Shown here in pieces: positions 16,188-24,454 of a stretch of 38,940 nt of DNA. Each line of letters starts with the position of its first letter. The first letter of the stretch is position 1. This DNA comes from an uncultured Bacteroidales bacterium. Its GTDB lineage: Bacteria; Bacteroidota; Bacteroidia; Bacteroidales; Paludibacteraceae. Where the stretch lies: positions 1-38,940 of the forward strand of contig ONWR01000016.1 of assembly GCA_900321605.1 (NCBI GenBank), in the 5' to 3' direction. A model generated the notes under the pieces. That model did no database searches and was not told the origin of the DNA. It saw nothing but the letters and a program-made list of their open reading frames with translations. Position numbers and translations under genes: made by a program.

Positions 16188-18176
16188 TTGCCCCTTGCTA
16201 TCCGGGATTGCTATACGTATAGCGTGCCGGATGGAATGGATGTACCTGCACCTGGTACACGAGTCATCGTGCCACTGATGAAAAAAGAGGTGAGGGGGGT
16301 TGTCTTACGCGAACATACGGAACCGATAGACAAGTCCTTTGAGGATAAGATTCGCCCGATTTCATCGGTAGTGGAATCGGCTCCGACGGTGTCCAAAGAG
16401 CAGTTGGATTTGTGGCAATGGATGAGCGGGTATTATATGTGTACGCTGGGTGAAGTGATGTCAGCTGCTCTGCCTAAAGGATTGGATAACCGACTTGTGA
16501 ATCCGCCACAACGCCGCCGCATGACTCTCAAACCTTATACCGGTCCCATTGAACCTATGCACGAACTCTCGTCTGCACAGGCAAAATGTGCCGATGAAAT
16601 CGAATGTTTCTGGCATTCCCGTAAGCGGATTGTCCTGCTTCATGGCGTGACCTCCAGCGGGAAAACGGATATCTATATCCATCTCATAGAGGAGCAGCTT
16701 CAGCAGGGTAGGAATGTGCTCTATCTTGTGCCGGAGATCGCGCTGACAACCCAATTGACCACCCGTCTGCAGGCGATCTTTGGAGACAGGTTGATGGTGT
16801 ATCACAGCCGTTTCACGGATGCCGAACGTGAACAGTTGTATCATGCAGCAGCTAAGAGCGAGCCGCATGTAGTGCTCGGAGCGCGCAGCGCTGTCTTCCT
16901 TCCGGTGCCCAATATAGGTCTTATCATCGTGGATGAGGAGCATGAACCGAGTTATAAACAAGCGGAACCTGCGCCTCGTTATCATGCTCGCGCTGCGGCT
17001 ATCATGTTAGCACAGTCGTATGACGCCAAGGTGCTCTTAGGTACGGCTACACCCTCGGTGGAATCGTACTTTTTGGCACTCAAAGGGGTGTATGGGCTGG
17101 TTTCTTTGACGGAGCGGTTCGGAGGTGCCGAGTTGCCGGATATTCACCTCATTGACCTCCAGCGCCAGTATACGCGCAAGGAGATGTACGGTCATTTCAG
17201 CGATCCTTTGGTAGAACGTATTAGGCAGACTCTGGCGGATCATAAGCAGGTCATTCTGTTTCAGAACCGCCGTGGATATGCACCGCAGATACAGTGTACG
17301 TCTTGCGGTCAACCGCCCCGATGCGTGCAATGCGATGTGCCGATGACGCTGCATAAAAGGGAGAACGAGTTACGTTGCCATTACTGCGGCTACCATACAC
17401 CCGTTCCTCCTGCTTGTCCCCATTGTGGGGGAGAGATGAAGATGATAGGATTCGGTACCGAGCGCATCGAAGATGAGATACAGACCCTTTTCCCGCAGGC
17501 TCGTGTGCTGAGAATGGATCTGGATTCTACCCGTAATAAATCCGCCTATCAGGATATCATCAATGCGTTTGCCAACCATGAGTGCGATATATTGGTCGGC
17601 ACGCAGATGATCACCAAAGGGCTCCATTTTGATGACGTCCGTCTGGTGGCGGTGCTGAATGCTGATCCGCTCTTTAATCAGCCGGATTTTCGTGCCTATG
17701 AGCGGGCATACCAGATGTTGGAGCAAGTGGCAGGACGAGCCGGACGCAAAGGTGCGAAAGGGGAAGTGTGGATTCAGACTTTTGATACCGCCAACAAAGT
17801 CTTGGACTTTGCCCGTCATCATGATTACGAAGCGCTCTATCGTCAGCAGATAGGCGAGCGAAAATTGTTTAATTATCCGCCGTTCTACCGCGTCATCCGT
17901 CTTCAGATGCGGGATCATAGCGGAGTACGCGTACAAGCGTATGCTACGCAGCTCCAAACTTATCTGAAGCAGATTTTCGGTCCTCGCGTGTCTGCGGTCA
18001 TCGTTCCTTTTGTAGAGCGCGTACAGGCGTACACATTACGCGAGTTGACGCTGCGCATCGAGAGCGGTGCTAATATGGGAGAAGCTAAACGCCGATTGAG
18101 AGAGGCAATAGATCATATTTCCTCGGTTTCAACGAATAAAAATGTGAAAGTCATTGTGGATATCGATCCGCAATAA
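16188..18176 (+). CDS. priA: Primosomal protein N' (replication restart helicase)
   Basis: 662 residues from TTG 16188. This 3'-to-5' DNA helicase reloads the replisome at stalled forks. Visible: Walker A GVTSSGKT (153-160), DEEH (250-253), G-T-A-T-P-S motif, and eight zinc-binding Cys (371, 374, 380, 383, 398, 401, 411, 414). The start is doubtful. The frame is open upstream to 16164, and the codons 16167-16187 read I-T-Y-I-D-I-I. Together with the L-P-L that follows, this is the conserved first beta-strand of PriA proteins. No ATG, GTG or TTG lies there, so ATC 16167 or ATT 16176 may be the true start. Confidence 0.93.
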   Translation: MPLAIRDCYTYSVPDGMDVPAPGTRVIVPLMKKEVRGVVLREHTEPIDKSFEDKIRPISSVVESAPTVSKEQLDLWQWMSGYYMCTLGEVMSAALPKGLDNRLVNPPQRRRMTLKPYTGPIEPMHELSSAQAKCADEIECFWHSRKRIVLLHGVTSSGKTDIYIHLIEEQLQQGRNVLYLVPEIALTTQLTTRLQAIFGDRLMVYHSRFTDAEREQLYHAAAKSEPHVVLGARSAVFLPVPNIGLIIVDEEHEPSYKQAEPAPRYHARAAAIMLAQSYDAKVLLGTATPSVESYFLALKGVYGLVSLTERFGGAELPDIHLIDLQRQYTRKEMYGHFSDPLVERIRQTLADHKQVILFQNRRGYAPQIQCTSCGQPPRCVQCDVPMTLHKRENELRCHYCGYHTPVPPACPHCGGEMKMIGFGTERIEDEIQTLFPQARVLRMDLDSTRNKSAYQDIINAFANHECDILVGTQMITKGLHFDDVRLVAVLNADPLFNQPDFRAYERAYQMLEQVAGRAGRKGAKGEVWIQTFDTANKVLDFARHHDYEALYRQQIGERKLFNYPPFYRVIRLQMRDHSGVRVQAYATQLQTYLKQIFGPRVSAVIVPFVERVQAYTLRELTLRIESGANMGEAKRRLREAIDHISSVSTNKNVKVIVDIDPQ

Positions 18177-18217
18177 TCTAAAATCTAAAATCTGAAATCT
18201 GAAGTCTGAAATCTGAT
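18176..18217. repeat. 7-base tandem repeat in priA-kinase spacer
   Basis: Six heptamers: ATCTAAA twice, ATCTGAA twice, GTCTGAA, ATCTGAT. The first base is the last base of the priA stop codon; the last unit ends 8 bases before the next ATG. Confidence 0.8.
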
Positions 18218-18225
18218 TACTATAT

Positions 18226-19170
18226 ATGATAGAAGAATCGAAACGCAGAGTAGCGTATATCAATGAGATGATCGAAAGCGGTCATGCGGCAGAACTGGTA
18301 GCCGAAGGCGAAGCCTATCATGCGCAGCAGTTGGCACGTATAGCCGATGAGATTTGTGCGCGCGGAGCGCGAGTAGTGCTGATAGCCGGTCCGAGTTCGA
18401 GCGGAAAGACCAGTACCAGCCATAAACTGTGTCTGGAACTGCTCTCGCACGGCAAACAACCGGTAGCGCTTTCTTTGGATAACTGGTACCTCAACGGCAC
18501 CCTCACCCCTCTCAAAGTGGACGGAACGAAAGACTATGAGTCTGTCTATGCGATCGACCTCCAACAACTGGAAGAGGATCTCAAAGCACTTGTTGCCGGT
18601 AAGGAGATAGCCCTGCCGACTTTCAATTTTGCCGAAGAGCGACGCGAATATCCCGGTGAGACGTTGGCGCTGGAGAAAGAGGCAGTCTTGGTGATGGAGG
18701 GTATTCATGCCCTTAACCCTATTCTGACTCGTCATCTCAGCGATGCGGAGAAATATAAGATCTTCGCTTCTCCGATGAGCCCCGTGTCGTTGGACGGTGA
18801 GACGTGGATTCCGACTGCCCAGCATCGTCTCTTACGCCGCATGAGCCGTGATTTCCGTACGCGCGGTAAGACACCGCAGCAGACGATAGCCGGGTGGCAG
18901 GATGTGCGTGAGGGCGAGATCAAATGGATTGAACCTTTCCGCAATGAAGCAGATGCGGAGTTTGATACTTCGATGCTCTATGAGGTGCCGGCTATCCGTT
19001 ATGCCGTTGAGGCGGCGTTGCAAACCGTACCCGCATCGGCGGATGAATATAAGGTCGCAGAGCAGTTGTTGTACTACCTCAGTTTCTTCGAAGGATTAGA
19101 GGCGTCTTTTATCCCCAGAACATCTATTTTACGCGAATTTATAGGCGGAAGTCAGTTCAATGTGGCCTAA
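18226..19170 (+). CDS. Uridine kinase-like nucleoside kinase, short form
   Basis: 314 residues of the phosphoribulokinase/uridine kinase family. Visible: P-loop GPSSSGKT (55-62), S-L-D-N-W-Y-L after the first strand, D-Y-E-S-V-Y-A-I-D-L, and P-T-F-N-F. In Bacteroidota this kinase is usually about 550 residues long, with TGS and ThrRS-like domains in front. Here the protein starts in what would be the linker, so the N-terminal half is missing. No TGS-like sequence is visible upstream, where priA ends 49 bases away. Substrate presumed uridine/cytidine but not shown. Last gene of the tdk-priA group. Confidence 0.85.
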   Translation: MIEESKRRVAYINEMIESGHAAELVAEGEAYHAQQLARIADEICARGARVVLIAGPSSSGKTSTSHKLCLELLSHGKQPVALSLDNWYLNGTLTPLKVDGTKDYESVYAIDLQQLEEDLKALVAGKEIALPTFNFAEERREYPGETLALEKEAVLVMEGIHALNPILTRHLSDAEKYKIFASPMSPVSLDGETWIPTAQHRLLRRMSRDFRTRGKTPQQTIAGWQDVREGEIKWIEPFRNEADAEFDTSMLYEVPAIRYAVEAALQTVPASADEYKVAEQLLYYLSFFEGLEASFIPRTSILREFIGGSQFNVA

Positions 19171-19200
19171 TTTTGCACTTTTTTACATAAAAATGCAAAA
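19171..19200 (+). terminator. Hairpin directly after the nucleoside kinase stop codon
   Basis: TTTTGCA (19171-19177) pairs with TGCAAAA (19194-19200), with T- and A-runs extending the stem inward. It starts at the base after the stop codon and is a plausible end for the tdk-priA-kinase transcript. Confidence 0.45.
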
Positions 19201-19214
19201 AAAATGCCAAAAAA

Positions 19215-19246
19215 TTTGTGTATGTCAGAAAAAAGCAGTACTTTTG
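19215..19246 (+). promoter_or_regulatory. Promoter of tRNA-Met
   Basis: -33 TTTG (19215-19218), 20 bases, -7 TACTTTTG (19239-19246). The 29 bases from 19222 to 19250 are identical to the abiF promoter on the other strand (37813-37785). About 65 bases of leader precede the tRNA. Confidence 0.8.
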
Positions 19247-19318
19247 CACCCGCTTTCTGAAAAAATCAGAATAGGAGGGTGTTTTGAACCCCGAAAATTT
19301 GATTTCTAAGAAACGCAT

Positions 19319-19392
19319 GGCGGGATAGCTCAGCTGGTTAGAGCGCATGATTCATAATCATGAGGTCCCCAGTTCAATCCTGGGTCCCGCTA
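19319..19392 (+). tRNA. tRNA-Met (CAT)
   Basis: 74 bases forming a full cloverleaf. Acceptor GGCGGGA pairs with TCCCGCT (first pair G-T), D arm GCTC/GAGC, anticodon stem CATGA/TCATG with loop TTCATAA (anticodon CAT), and T stem CCCAG/CTGGG with loop TTCAATC. Discriminator base A; CCA is not encoded. The first base pair is not the C-A mismatch of initiator tRNA, so it is an elongator Met tRNA or, less likely, the tRNA-Ile2 whose C34 becomes lysidine. It lies convergent with and 117 bases from the metG stop codon. Confidence 0.93.
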
Positions 19393-19416
19393 CAAAACCA
19401 CCGCACGGTGGTTTTG
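19393..19416 (+). terminator. Terminator of tRNA-Met
   Basis: CAAAACCACCG, CA, CGGTGGTTTTG: a perfect 11-bp inverted repeat immediately after the tRNA, with its T-run in the 3' arm. Confidence 0.75.
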
Positions 19417-19434
19417 TATTTGATAATGAATCCA

Positions 19435-19471
19435 AAAGAGAGTGTGTCATTTCGATTGACACACTCTCTTT
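19435..19471 (-). terminator. Terminator of metG
   Basis: AAAGAGAGTGTGTCA pairs perfectly over 15 bp with TGACACACTCTCTTT around a 7-base loop. It lies 37 bases past the metG stop codon on the minus strand and can also stop read-through from the tRNA. Confidence 0.75.
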
Positions 19472-19503
19472 CAAATTTCAAATTTCAAATCTCAAATCTC
19501 AAT
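19469..19503. repeat. 7-base tandem repeat downstream of metG
   Basis: Heptamers TTTCAAA three times, TCTCAAA, TCTCAAT. They lie between the metG stop and its terminator. Confidence 0.75.
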
Positions 19504-19508
19504 CCCCC

Positions 19509-21584
19509 TTATCCCACTTGGCATCCGTTCTTGACGGGAGCGGAGACGGTGGTGACAACGAGTTTGCCATCTGCATCGACTGCCGAGAGGATCATACCTT
19601 GCGACTCGATACCCATCATCTTACGTGGCGGGAAGTTGGCGATGAACAATACCTGTTTGCCTACCAGCACGGACGGATCGGGGTAACTCTGTGCGATACC
19701 GGAGAGGATCGTACGTCCGCCCATACCGTCGTCCAGACGGAACTGCAGCAGACGGTCAGACTTCTTCACGTTTGAGCACTCCAAGACGGTAGCTACGCGG
19801 ATGTCCGCCTTGTCGAACTCATCGATTGTGGTGGGCGCTTTGATCTCAGTCGGACGCCAGTTCTTGAGAGCTTCGGCTTTAGCGGCTTCTTCGTTCTCTT
19901 TCTTGATACGCTCCAGACGATCAAGTTGCCTCTGAATAGCGGAGTCTTCTATTTTCTCAAAGAGCAGTGATACTTCGCCTAATGGTTGACCTTCTTTGAG
20001 CATGTCAATACGACCTAAATCATTCCATCCGAAGGAGTCATCCAATTGTAACATCTTTTTCAGTTTCTCGGAGCTGAACGGCAGGAACGGCTCGAAAGCA
20101 AGCGATAGGTTCGCTGCTATCTGGAGTGCTACGTGCAGCACGGTAGCGGTACGGTTCATGTCGGTCTTGGCGAGTTTCCAAGGCTCGGTATCCGCGAGGT
20201 ATTTATTACCGATGCGAGCGAGGTTCATTGCCTCTTTCTGTGCATCGCGGAAACGGAAATCATTGAGCAGGTCTTCGAGCGTAGCTTTGACGTTCTTGAA
20301 CTCCTCAATAGTCTGTTTGTCATACTCGGTCAGTTCCCCGCACGCAGGCACGCGCCCGTTAAAATATTTAGTAGTGAGCACGAGTGCGCGGTTGACGAAG
20401 TTACCATAGATAGCTACCAGCTCATTGTTGTTACGCGCTTGGAAATCCGCCCAAGTGAAGTCATTATCCTTGGTCTCCGGCGCATTAGCGGTGAGCACAT
20501 AACGGAGGACGTCCTGCTTTCCGGGGAAATCATCGAGATACTCATTGAGCCAAACCGCCCAGTTGCGGGATGTGGATATCTTGTCGCCTTCGAGGTTAAG
20601 GAACTCGTTGGACGGCACGTTATCAGGCAGGTTATAGCCCTGCGCCTTGAGCATAGCAGGGAAGACGATGCAGTGGAAGACGATGTTGTCTTTTCCGATG
20701 AAATGGATCATACGGGTATCGTCCTTCTTCCACCATTTCTGCCAATCGCCGTATTTCTCAGGCTGCGCCTGACACAGCTCAATTGTATTGGATATATAGC
20801 CGATAGGCGCATCGAACCATACGTAGAGCACCTTACCTTCTGCACCTTCTACGGGTACCGGGATACCCCAGTCTAAGTCACGTGTCACAGCACGCGGCTT
20901 GAGACCGCCGTCTAACCATGACTTACATTGCCCATAGACGTTCGGTCGCCATTCCTTATGCTTATTGAGGATCCAGTCCTCCAACCATGCCTGATACTGA
21001 TCCAGCGGGAGATACCAATGCTTGGTGGCTTTCTTGGTGAGGGCGTTACCGGTCTCGGCGTTATAGGGATTGATGAGCTCATCCGGCGAAAGGGTAGCGC
21101 CGCATTTCTCACATTGGTCGCCATACGCACCGAGCGAGTGACAGCGAGGACACTCCCCTCGGATATTACGATCGGTCAGGAAATGACCTGTCTCCGGATC
21201 GTAGAATTGTTCGCTGGTCTCCTCAACAAACTGACCGGCATCGTACATCTTGCGGAAATAGTCCGCTGCAAACTGATGATGGATGTCGGATGTCGTACGC
21301 GAATAGATGTCAAACGACACACCGAAATCGGCAAACGAACGCTTGATGAGCGTATGGTAGCGATCTACCACTTGTTGGGTGGTGATACCCTCTTTACGGG
21401 CACGAATGGTGACGGGAACACCATGTTCATCCGAACCGCAAACAAAGAGTACTTCCTGACCCTTGAGACGAAGATAGCGGGCATAGATGTCCGCGGGAAC
21501 ATACACGCCTGCGAGGTGGCCGATATGCACCGGACCGTTCGCATAGGGCAGTGCTGCAGTGATTAAAGTGCGATTAAATGCCAT
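19509..21584 (-). CDS. metG: Methionyl-tRNA synthetase with C-terminal tRNA-binding domain
   Basis: 691 residues from ATG 21584 ([17 protein letters not shown]); a further in-frame ATG at 21614 adds ten residues that do not look conserved. It charges tRNA-Met. Visible: HIGH motif (20-23), the zinc knuckle C-P-R-C ... C-E-K-C near residue 150, the KMSKS-equivalent K-I-S-T-S, and an EMAP/Trbp111-type tRNA-binding domain in the last 100 residues ([11 protein letters not shown], then [10 protein letters not shown]-x-S-x-G-M). Its promoter lies inside the leader of the divergent outer-membrane gene. The tRNA-Met gene is the next gene downstream, on the opposite strand. Confidence 0.97.
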   Translation of the reverse strand: MAFNRTLITAALPYANGPVHIGHLAGVYVPADIYARYLRLKGQEVLFVCGSDEHGVPVTIRARKEGITTQQVVDRYHTLIKRSFADFGVSFDIYSRTTSDIHHQFAADYFRKMYDAGQFVEETSEQFYDPETGHFLTDRNIRGECPRCHSLGAYGDQCEKCGATLSPDELINPYNAETGNALTKKATKHWYLPLDQYQAWLEDWILNKHKEWRPNVYGQCKSWLDGGLKPRAVTRDLDWGIPVPVEGAEGKVLYVWFDAPIGYISNTIELCQAQPEKYGDWQKWWKKDDTRMIHFIGKDNIVFHCIVFPAMLKAQGYNLPDNVPSNEFLNLEGDKISTSRNWAVWLNEYLDDFPGKQDVLRYVLTANAPETKDNDFTWADFQARNNNELVAIYGNFVNRALVLTTKYFNGRVPACGELTEYDKQTIEEFKNVKATLEDLLNDFRFRDAQKEAMNLARIGNKYLADTEPWKLAKTDMNRTATVLHVALQIAANLSLAFEPFLPFSSEKLKKMLQLDDSFGWNDLGRIDMLKEGQPLGEVSLLFEKIEDSAIQRQLDRLERIKKENEEAAKAEALKNWRPTEIKAPTTIDEFDKADIRVATVLECSNVKKSDRLLQFRLDDGMGGRTILSGIAQSYPDPSVLVGKQVLFIANFPPRKMMGIESQGMILSAVDADGKLVVTTVSAPVKNGCQVG

Positions 21585-21630
21585 ATTTTGTGTAATTTTT
21601 ATACTAATTTGCAAAAAAAACGTTTATTTT

Positions 21631-21662
21631 CTTGCGTATGTCAAAAATTTTCATTACTTTTG
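21631..21662 (+). promoter_or_regulatory. Promoter of the outer-membrane protein gene
   Basis: -33 CTTG (21631-21634) in CTTGCGTATGTC, 20 bases, -7 TACTTTTG (21655-21662). The transcript start near 21669 lies before the oppositely directed metG start near 21704, so the two leaders overlap. Confidence 0.7.
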
Positions 21663-21679
21663 CAGCCGCAAAAGACCAC

Positions 21680-21721
21680 TTGTACCTTTCTTCGAAATCG
21701 AAATCGGGTGCAAAGGTACAA
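21680..21721. other. 10-bp inverted repeat spanning the metG promoter
   Basis: TTGTACCTTT (21680-21689) and AAAGGTACAA (21712-21721) are perfect inverted copies around 22 bases. The right arm contains the minus-strand -7 element of metG. In the plus-strand transcript the arms would fold into a leader hairpin. Confidence 0.55.
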
Positions 21722-21742
21722 CAAAAAATTGAAAAATACAAA
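21711..21742 (-). promoter_or_regulatory. Promoter of metG
   Basis: Read on the minus strand: -33 TTTG (21742-21739), 20 bases, -7 TACCTTTG (21718-21711), then CACCCGAT. TTTTTTGTTG precedes the -7 element. It gives a leader of about 120 bases before the ATG at 21584. Confidence 0.75.
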
Positions 21743-21749
21743 TTATTCC

Positions 21750-22772
21750 GTGAAAAAACATAAAACATATGGAATTATTTTGCTCGCGTTGCTGCTTTGC
21801 GGTGCCGCGAGTGCGAAGGTGAACCATTACGTTGGTGGATTTGCCCAAATTGGTGAATGGTCGTTGATTCCGTCAAAGAGTGATTATTCCGGCAGCTTGG
21901 GAGTTGCGGGAGGATTAGGTTTTCAGTATGAGTTACAAGCCGGTAAGACGTATAGCCCGGCTCGATTCCTATTGGATGTAGGTGTTGGGGCTACCGGAGG
22001 GTTGACCGCGTATATCCAGAGCAGTAATCGGACGGAGACCCTGTTCGACCAGACTGGTCTGAATCACCAGCCTTTCGACTATGTTTATGAGATCAAGGAT
22101 CGAAAGGATAAATATACCAACTACGCCGTACATGTACCCCTTATGGTGGGTATCCAATACCGCCGTTTCTATGCTTTGGCGGGTATTAAGGTGTATGCCA
22201 ATATCTATACGCAGTCGCATTCTTCAGCCACGCTCACTACGTATGGCGTGGATAAGACTATTATTGGTGAAACTGGCGCGCACGATTTGCGAGATATGCC
22301 TGAGTACCAGTTCTTTACCGATGAGAAAGTGAAAAGCGATGTGAAAACAACGCTGAACTTGGATTTGGATGCCAGCGTGGAGATTGGTGCCCGTTTGGGT
22401 ATGATCAATTATTCGGTGGGTTACGATGTGCCGAAACGTAAGATGGAGTACCGTCTGGGAGTTTTCTTCGATTATGGCTTGCTGGATGTACACTCCAAGG
22501 GTACCAAACCTGCCCTGAAATTGCCGCCGCGATATGAGATAGATCCCCTTTCACCGAACTACGTCTATAAATCGCGCTCGATGATTGACGGTATGGAGAT
22601 GAACGATATCATGTCCACTAATGGATTTGCCAGTGCGGTAAAGAATCTGGTGGTGGGTGTGAAATTTACAGTCCTCTTCCAGTTGCCGGAGGCTAAGCAG
22701 TGTGTCCTTTGCCGTGACGCCTATGTATCATCAGTTCGCGGTAGAAGCGGTGGCGTGAAGTACGAGGAATAA
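21750..22772 (+). CDS. Predicted outer-membrane beta-barrel protein
   Basis: 340 residues from GTG 21750. The open frame extends upstream to 21588, but that part covers the promoter. From the GTG the protein begins with a clean signal peptide (KKHK, hydrophobic stretch, ending A-A-S-A). The nearby ATG at 21769 is out of frame. The mature part has alternating aromatic and glycine-rich strands (for example G-L-G-F-Q-Y-E-L, L-D-V-G-V-G-A-T, V-P-L-M-V-G-I-Q-Y), and the last strand V-G-V-K-F-T-V-L-F, like porin-type outer-membrane proteins. Function unknown. The last 42 bases overlap the convergent cdaA gene; the residues after the last strand may be non-functional. Confidence 0.7.
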   Translation: MKKHKTYGIILLALLLCGAASAKVNHYVGGFAQIGEWSLIPSKSDYSGSLGVAGGLGFQYELQAGKTYSPARFLLDVGVGATGGLTAYIQSSNRTETLFDQTGLNHQPFDYVYEIKDRKDKYTNYAVHVPLMVGIQYRRFYALAGIKVYANIYTQSHSSATLTTYGVDKTIIGETGAHDLRDMPEYQFFTDEKVKSDVKTTLNLDLDASVEIGARLGMINYSVGYDVPKRKMEYRLGVFFDYGLLDVHSKGTKPALKLPPRYEIDPLSPNYVYKSRSMIDGMEMNDIMSTNGFASAVKNLVVGVKFTVLFQLPEAKQCVLCRDAYVSSVRGRSGGVKYEE

Positions 22773-23510
22773 CTCGTCCGCTGTCACTTCCCGGATTTCC
22801 CCTTCTTTGGTCACAGATATATGACCGGTCTCTTCCGACACTACAATACATGTGGTGTCGGTTTTTTCGGTGATACCTAATGCTGCGCGGTGACGCAATC
22901 CGTAATACTGTGGGATCGTTTGGTTTTTGCTTACCGGTAGGATACAAGCGGCAGCAATCATACGGCCTTCATGGATGACTAATGCACCGTCATGCAGCGG
23001 GGTGTTCTTAAAGAAGATATTCTCAATCAGACGAGCCGATACTTGTGCATCCAGCCTTTCTCCGGTGTCAATCACCTCTTTGAGATTGTCCTCTCCGGCT
23101 AAAACAATCAGTGCACCGGTTTTTGTGGAAGCCATATGACGGCAGGCTTGAATAATCTCCAATACCTGCTGACGCGAAGCGGCTTCGTCCTCCGGATCGC
23201 GTTTACTGAATAGTTGCCAAGAGGAAAAACGGGCACCGATGCGGTAGAAGAAAAGACGTATCTCGTCCTGAAAGATCACAATCAAAGCGATGGCTCCGAC
23301 GGAGATGATACGATCGAAGAGTGCGCCGGTGAGGTCCAGCTGGAAGACAAAACTGACCATGAACCACACGATGATAAACGCCAAAATACCCCAGAAGAGG
23401 TTCGCTGCACCCGTCTTGCGCAGCAGACGGTATGTCTCGTATAAGATACCTGCTACCAGCAGAATATCAATCAAATCTTTGAATCCAAAGGAAAAAGCCA
23501 ATATATTCAT
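22731..23510 (-). CDS. cdaA: Diadenylate cyclase CdaA (c-di-AMP synthase)
   Basis: 259 residues. Makes cyclic di-AMP from two ATP. Three N-terminal membrane helices (about 5-85) are followed by a DAC domain with DGA (174-176) and RHR (206-208), the catalytic motifs. The architecture is the membrane CdaA/DacA type. The gene lies 29 bases downstream of folP on the same strand, a pairing I recall from other Bacteroidota. No promoter is seen between them, so it probably depends on the folP promoter. Its 3' end overlaps the outer-membrane protein gene by 42 bases. Confidence 0.95.
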   Translation of the reverse strand: MNILAFSFGFKDLIDILLVAGILYETYRLLRKTGAANLFWGILAFIIVWFMVSFVFQLDLTGALFDRIISVGAIALIVIFQDEIRLFFYRIGARFSSWQLFSKRDPEDEAASRQQVLEIIQACRHMASTKTGALIVLAGEDNLKEVIDTGERLDAQVSARLIENIFFKNTPLHDGALVIHEGRMIAAACILPVSKNQTIPQYYGLRHRAALGITEKTDTTCIVVSEETGHISVTKEGEIREVTADELFLVLHATASTAN

Positions 23511-23517
23511 AATGTAT

Positions 23518-23564
23518 CAAATCTTCAAATCTCAAATTTTCAAATTTTCAAATTTTCAAATATC
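23518..23564. repeat. 8-base tandem repeat across folP end and folP-cdaA spacer
   Basis: Units of CAAATTTT and variants (CAAATCTT, CAAATCT, CAAATTTT three times, CAAATATC). The array runs through the folP stop codon and encodes its last residues (F-E-N-L-K-I). Confidence 0.75.
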
Positions 23565-24235
23565 TTAATCGTCCTCGCTGTCTCTTGGACATCGTGCGTG
23601 CGAAGGATGGTAGCGCCGTGCTCTAAGGCGTACATCTGCAGTGCCTGTGTGGCAGCAAGACAGGTCTCCGGCGTCAAGCCGAGCGGTCTCCACACCATGG
23701 ATTTGCGGCTCACACCGACGAGGATAGGACGGTCATACTGCTCCAGACTATCCATTTGCCGCATGCAGGCGTAGTCCGCTTCTGTGCTGCCGATGAACCC
23801 GAATCCGGGATCAAGAATCAGATCGATATCCCTCATTTCCGGTTGTCGGGCAGGGAGAGTCAGATCTCCGCGTAACGTCCATATATATGGTACGCGCGAC
23901 GCGCGCACGAGATCGTACATCATTTCGCATCCTCCGGAGATGTCATTGATGATCATCGGTCCGAACTGTTCCAATGCGCGACGGGCTATCTCGGGACGAA
24001 AAGTATCCAAGGAGAGGGACGCATTGGGAAACGCAGCGCGTAAGGTTTTGAGCGCAGGCTCTAATCTTCGCCATTCTTCCTCTTGTTCCACGGGCGTACT
24101 ACCCGGTCGGGTGGAGCACCCTCCGATATCTAAAATGTCCGCTCCTTGAGACAGCACTTTCTCCGCCCAAGAGCGAATGTCGGTCACTCTCGATGCGGCA
24201 TAAAAACTGTCCGGCGTCACATTGCCTATTGCCAT
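23540..24235 (-). CDS. folP: Dihydropteroate synthase, compact and divergent
   Basis: 231 residues from ATG 24235. A GTG at 24250 would add five, but it sits at or before the transcript start implied by the -7 element at 24262-24255. The enzyme joins pABA to the pterin in folate synthesis. Visible: M-A-I-G-N-V-T-P-D-S-F, D-I-G-G-C-S-T-R-P-G, N-D-I-S-G-G, D-P-G-F-G-F, V-G-V-S-R-K-S and R-T-H-D-V. It is shorter than the usual 265-285 residues. The loop that normally reads M-H-x-x-G is W-T-L-R-G-D here (His missing), followed by a deletion of about one helix. Cys replaces the usual Glu or Tyr after D-I-G-G. The phosphate-binding loop G-F-I-G-S lacks the common Lys. Activity should not be assumed. 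Confidence 0.85.
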   Translation of the reverse strand: MAIGNVTPDSFYAASRVTDIRSWAEKVLSQGADILDIGGCSTRPGSTPVEQEEEWRRLEPALKTLRAAFPNASLSLDTFRPEIARRALEQFGPMIINDISGGCEMMYDLVRASRVPYIWTLRGDLTLPARQPEMRDIDLILDPGFGFIGSTEADYACMRQMDSLEQYDRPILVGVSRKSMVWRPLGLTPETCLAATQALQMYALEHGATILRTHDVQETARTIKIFENLKI

Positions 24236-24254
24236 AATTTGCGCTTTCACGCTG

Positions 24255-24262
24255 CAAAGTTA
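24255..24262 (-). promoter_or_regulatory. -7 element of folP-cdaA promoter
   Basis: Read on the minus strand: TAACTTTG (24262-24255), preceded by AAAAAAAGCAC. The -33 position 20 bases upstream (24286-24283) reads GTCA, a weak match. It places the start near 24248 and favours the ATG at 24235. Confidence 0.55.
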
Positions 24263-24333
24263 GTGCTTTTTTTGCAAAAAATTGACGTTTTTAGAGGAAA
24301 AATGCACTTTTTTTTCATTTTTTATCAAAAACG

Positions 24334-24365
24334 TTCGTAAGTTTGAGAAAAAAGTTGTATCTTTG
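24334..24365 (+). promoter_or_regulatory. Promoter of GldK-like gene
   Basis: -33 TTCG (24334-24337), 20 bases, -7 TATCTTTG (24358-24365), with GAGAAAAAAGTTG between. The leader to the ATG at 24455 is about 83 bases. Confidence 0.65.
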
Positions 24366-24454
24366 CAGGCTGAAACGTGTGTACTAATGTGTACGTGTGA
24401 GTATGCGCGTAATTATTAGAGCATTTGAATACTATCAAATTATTACAAATTAAT

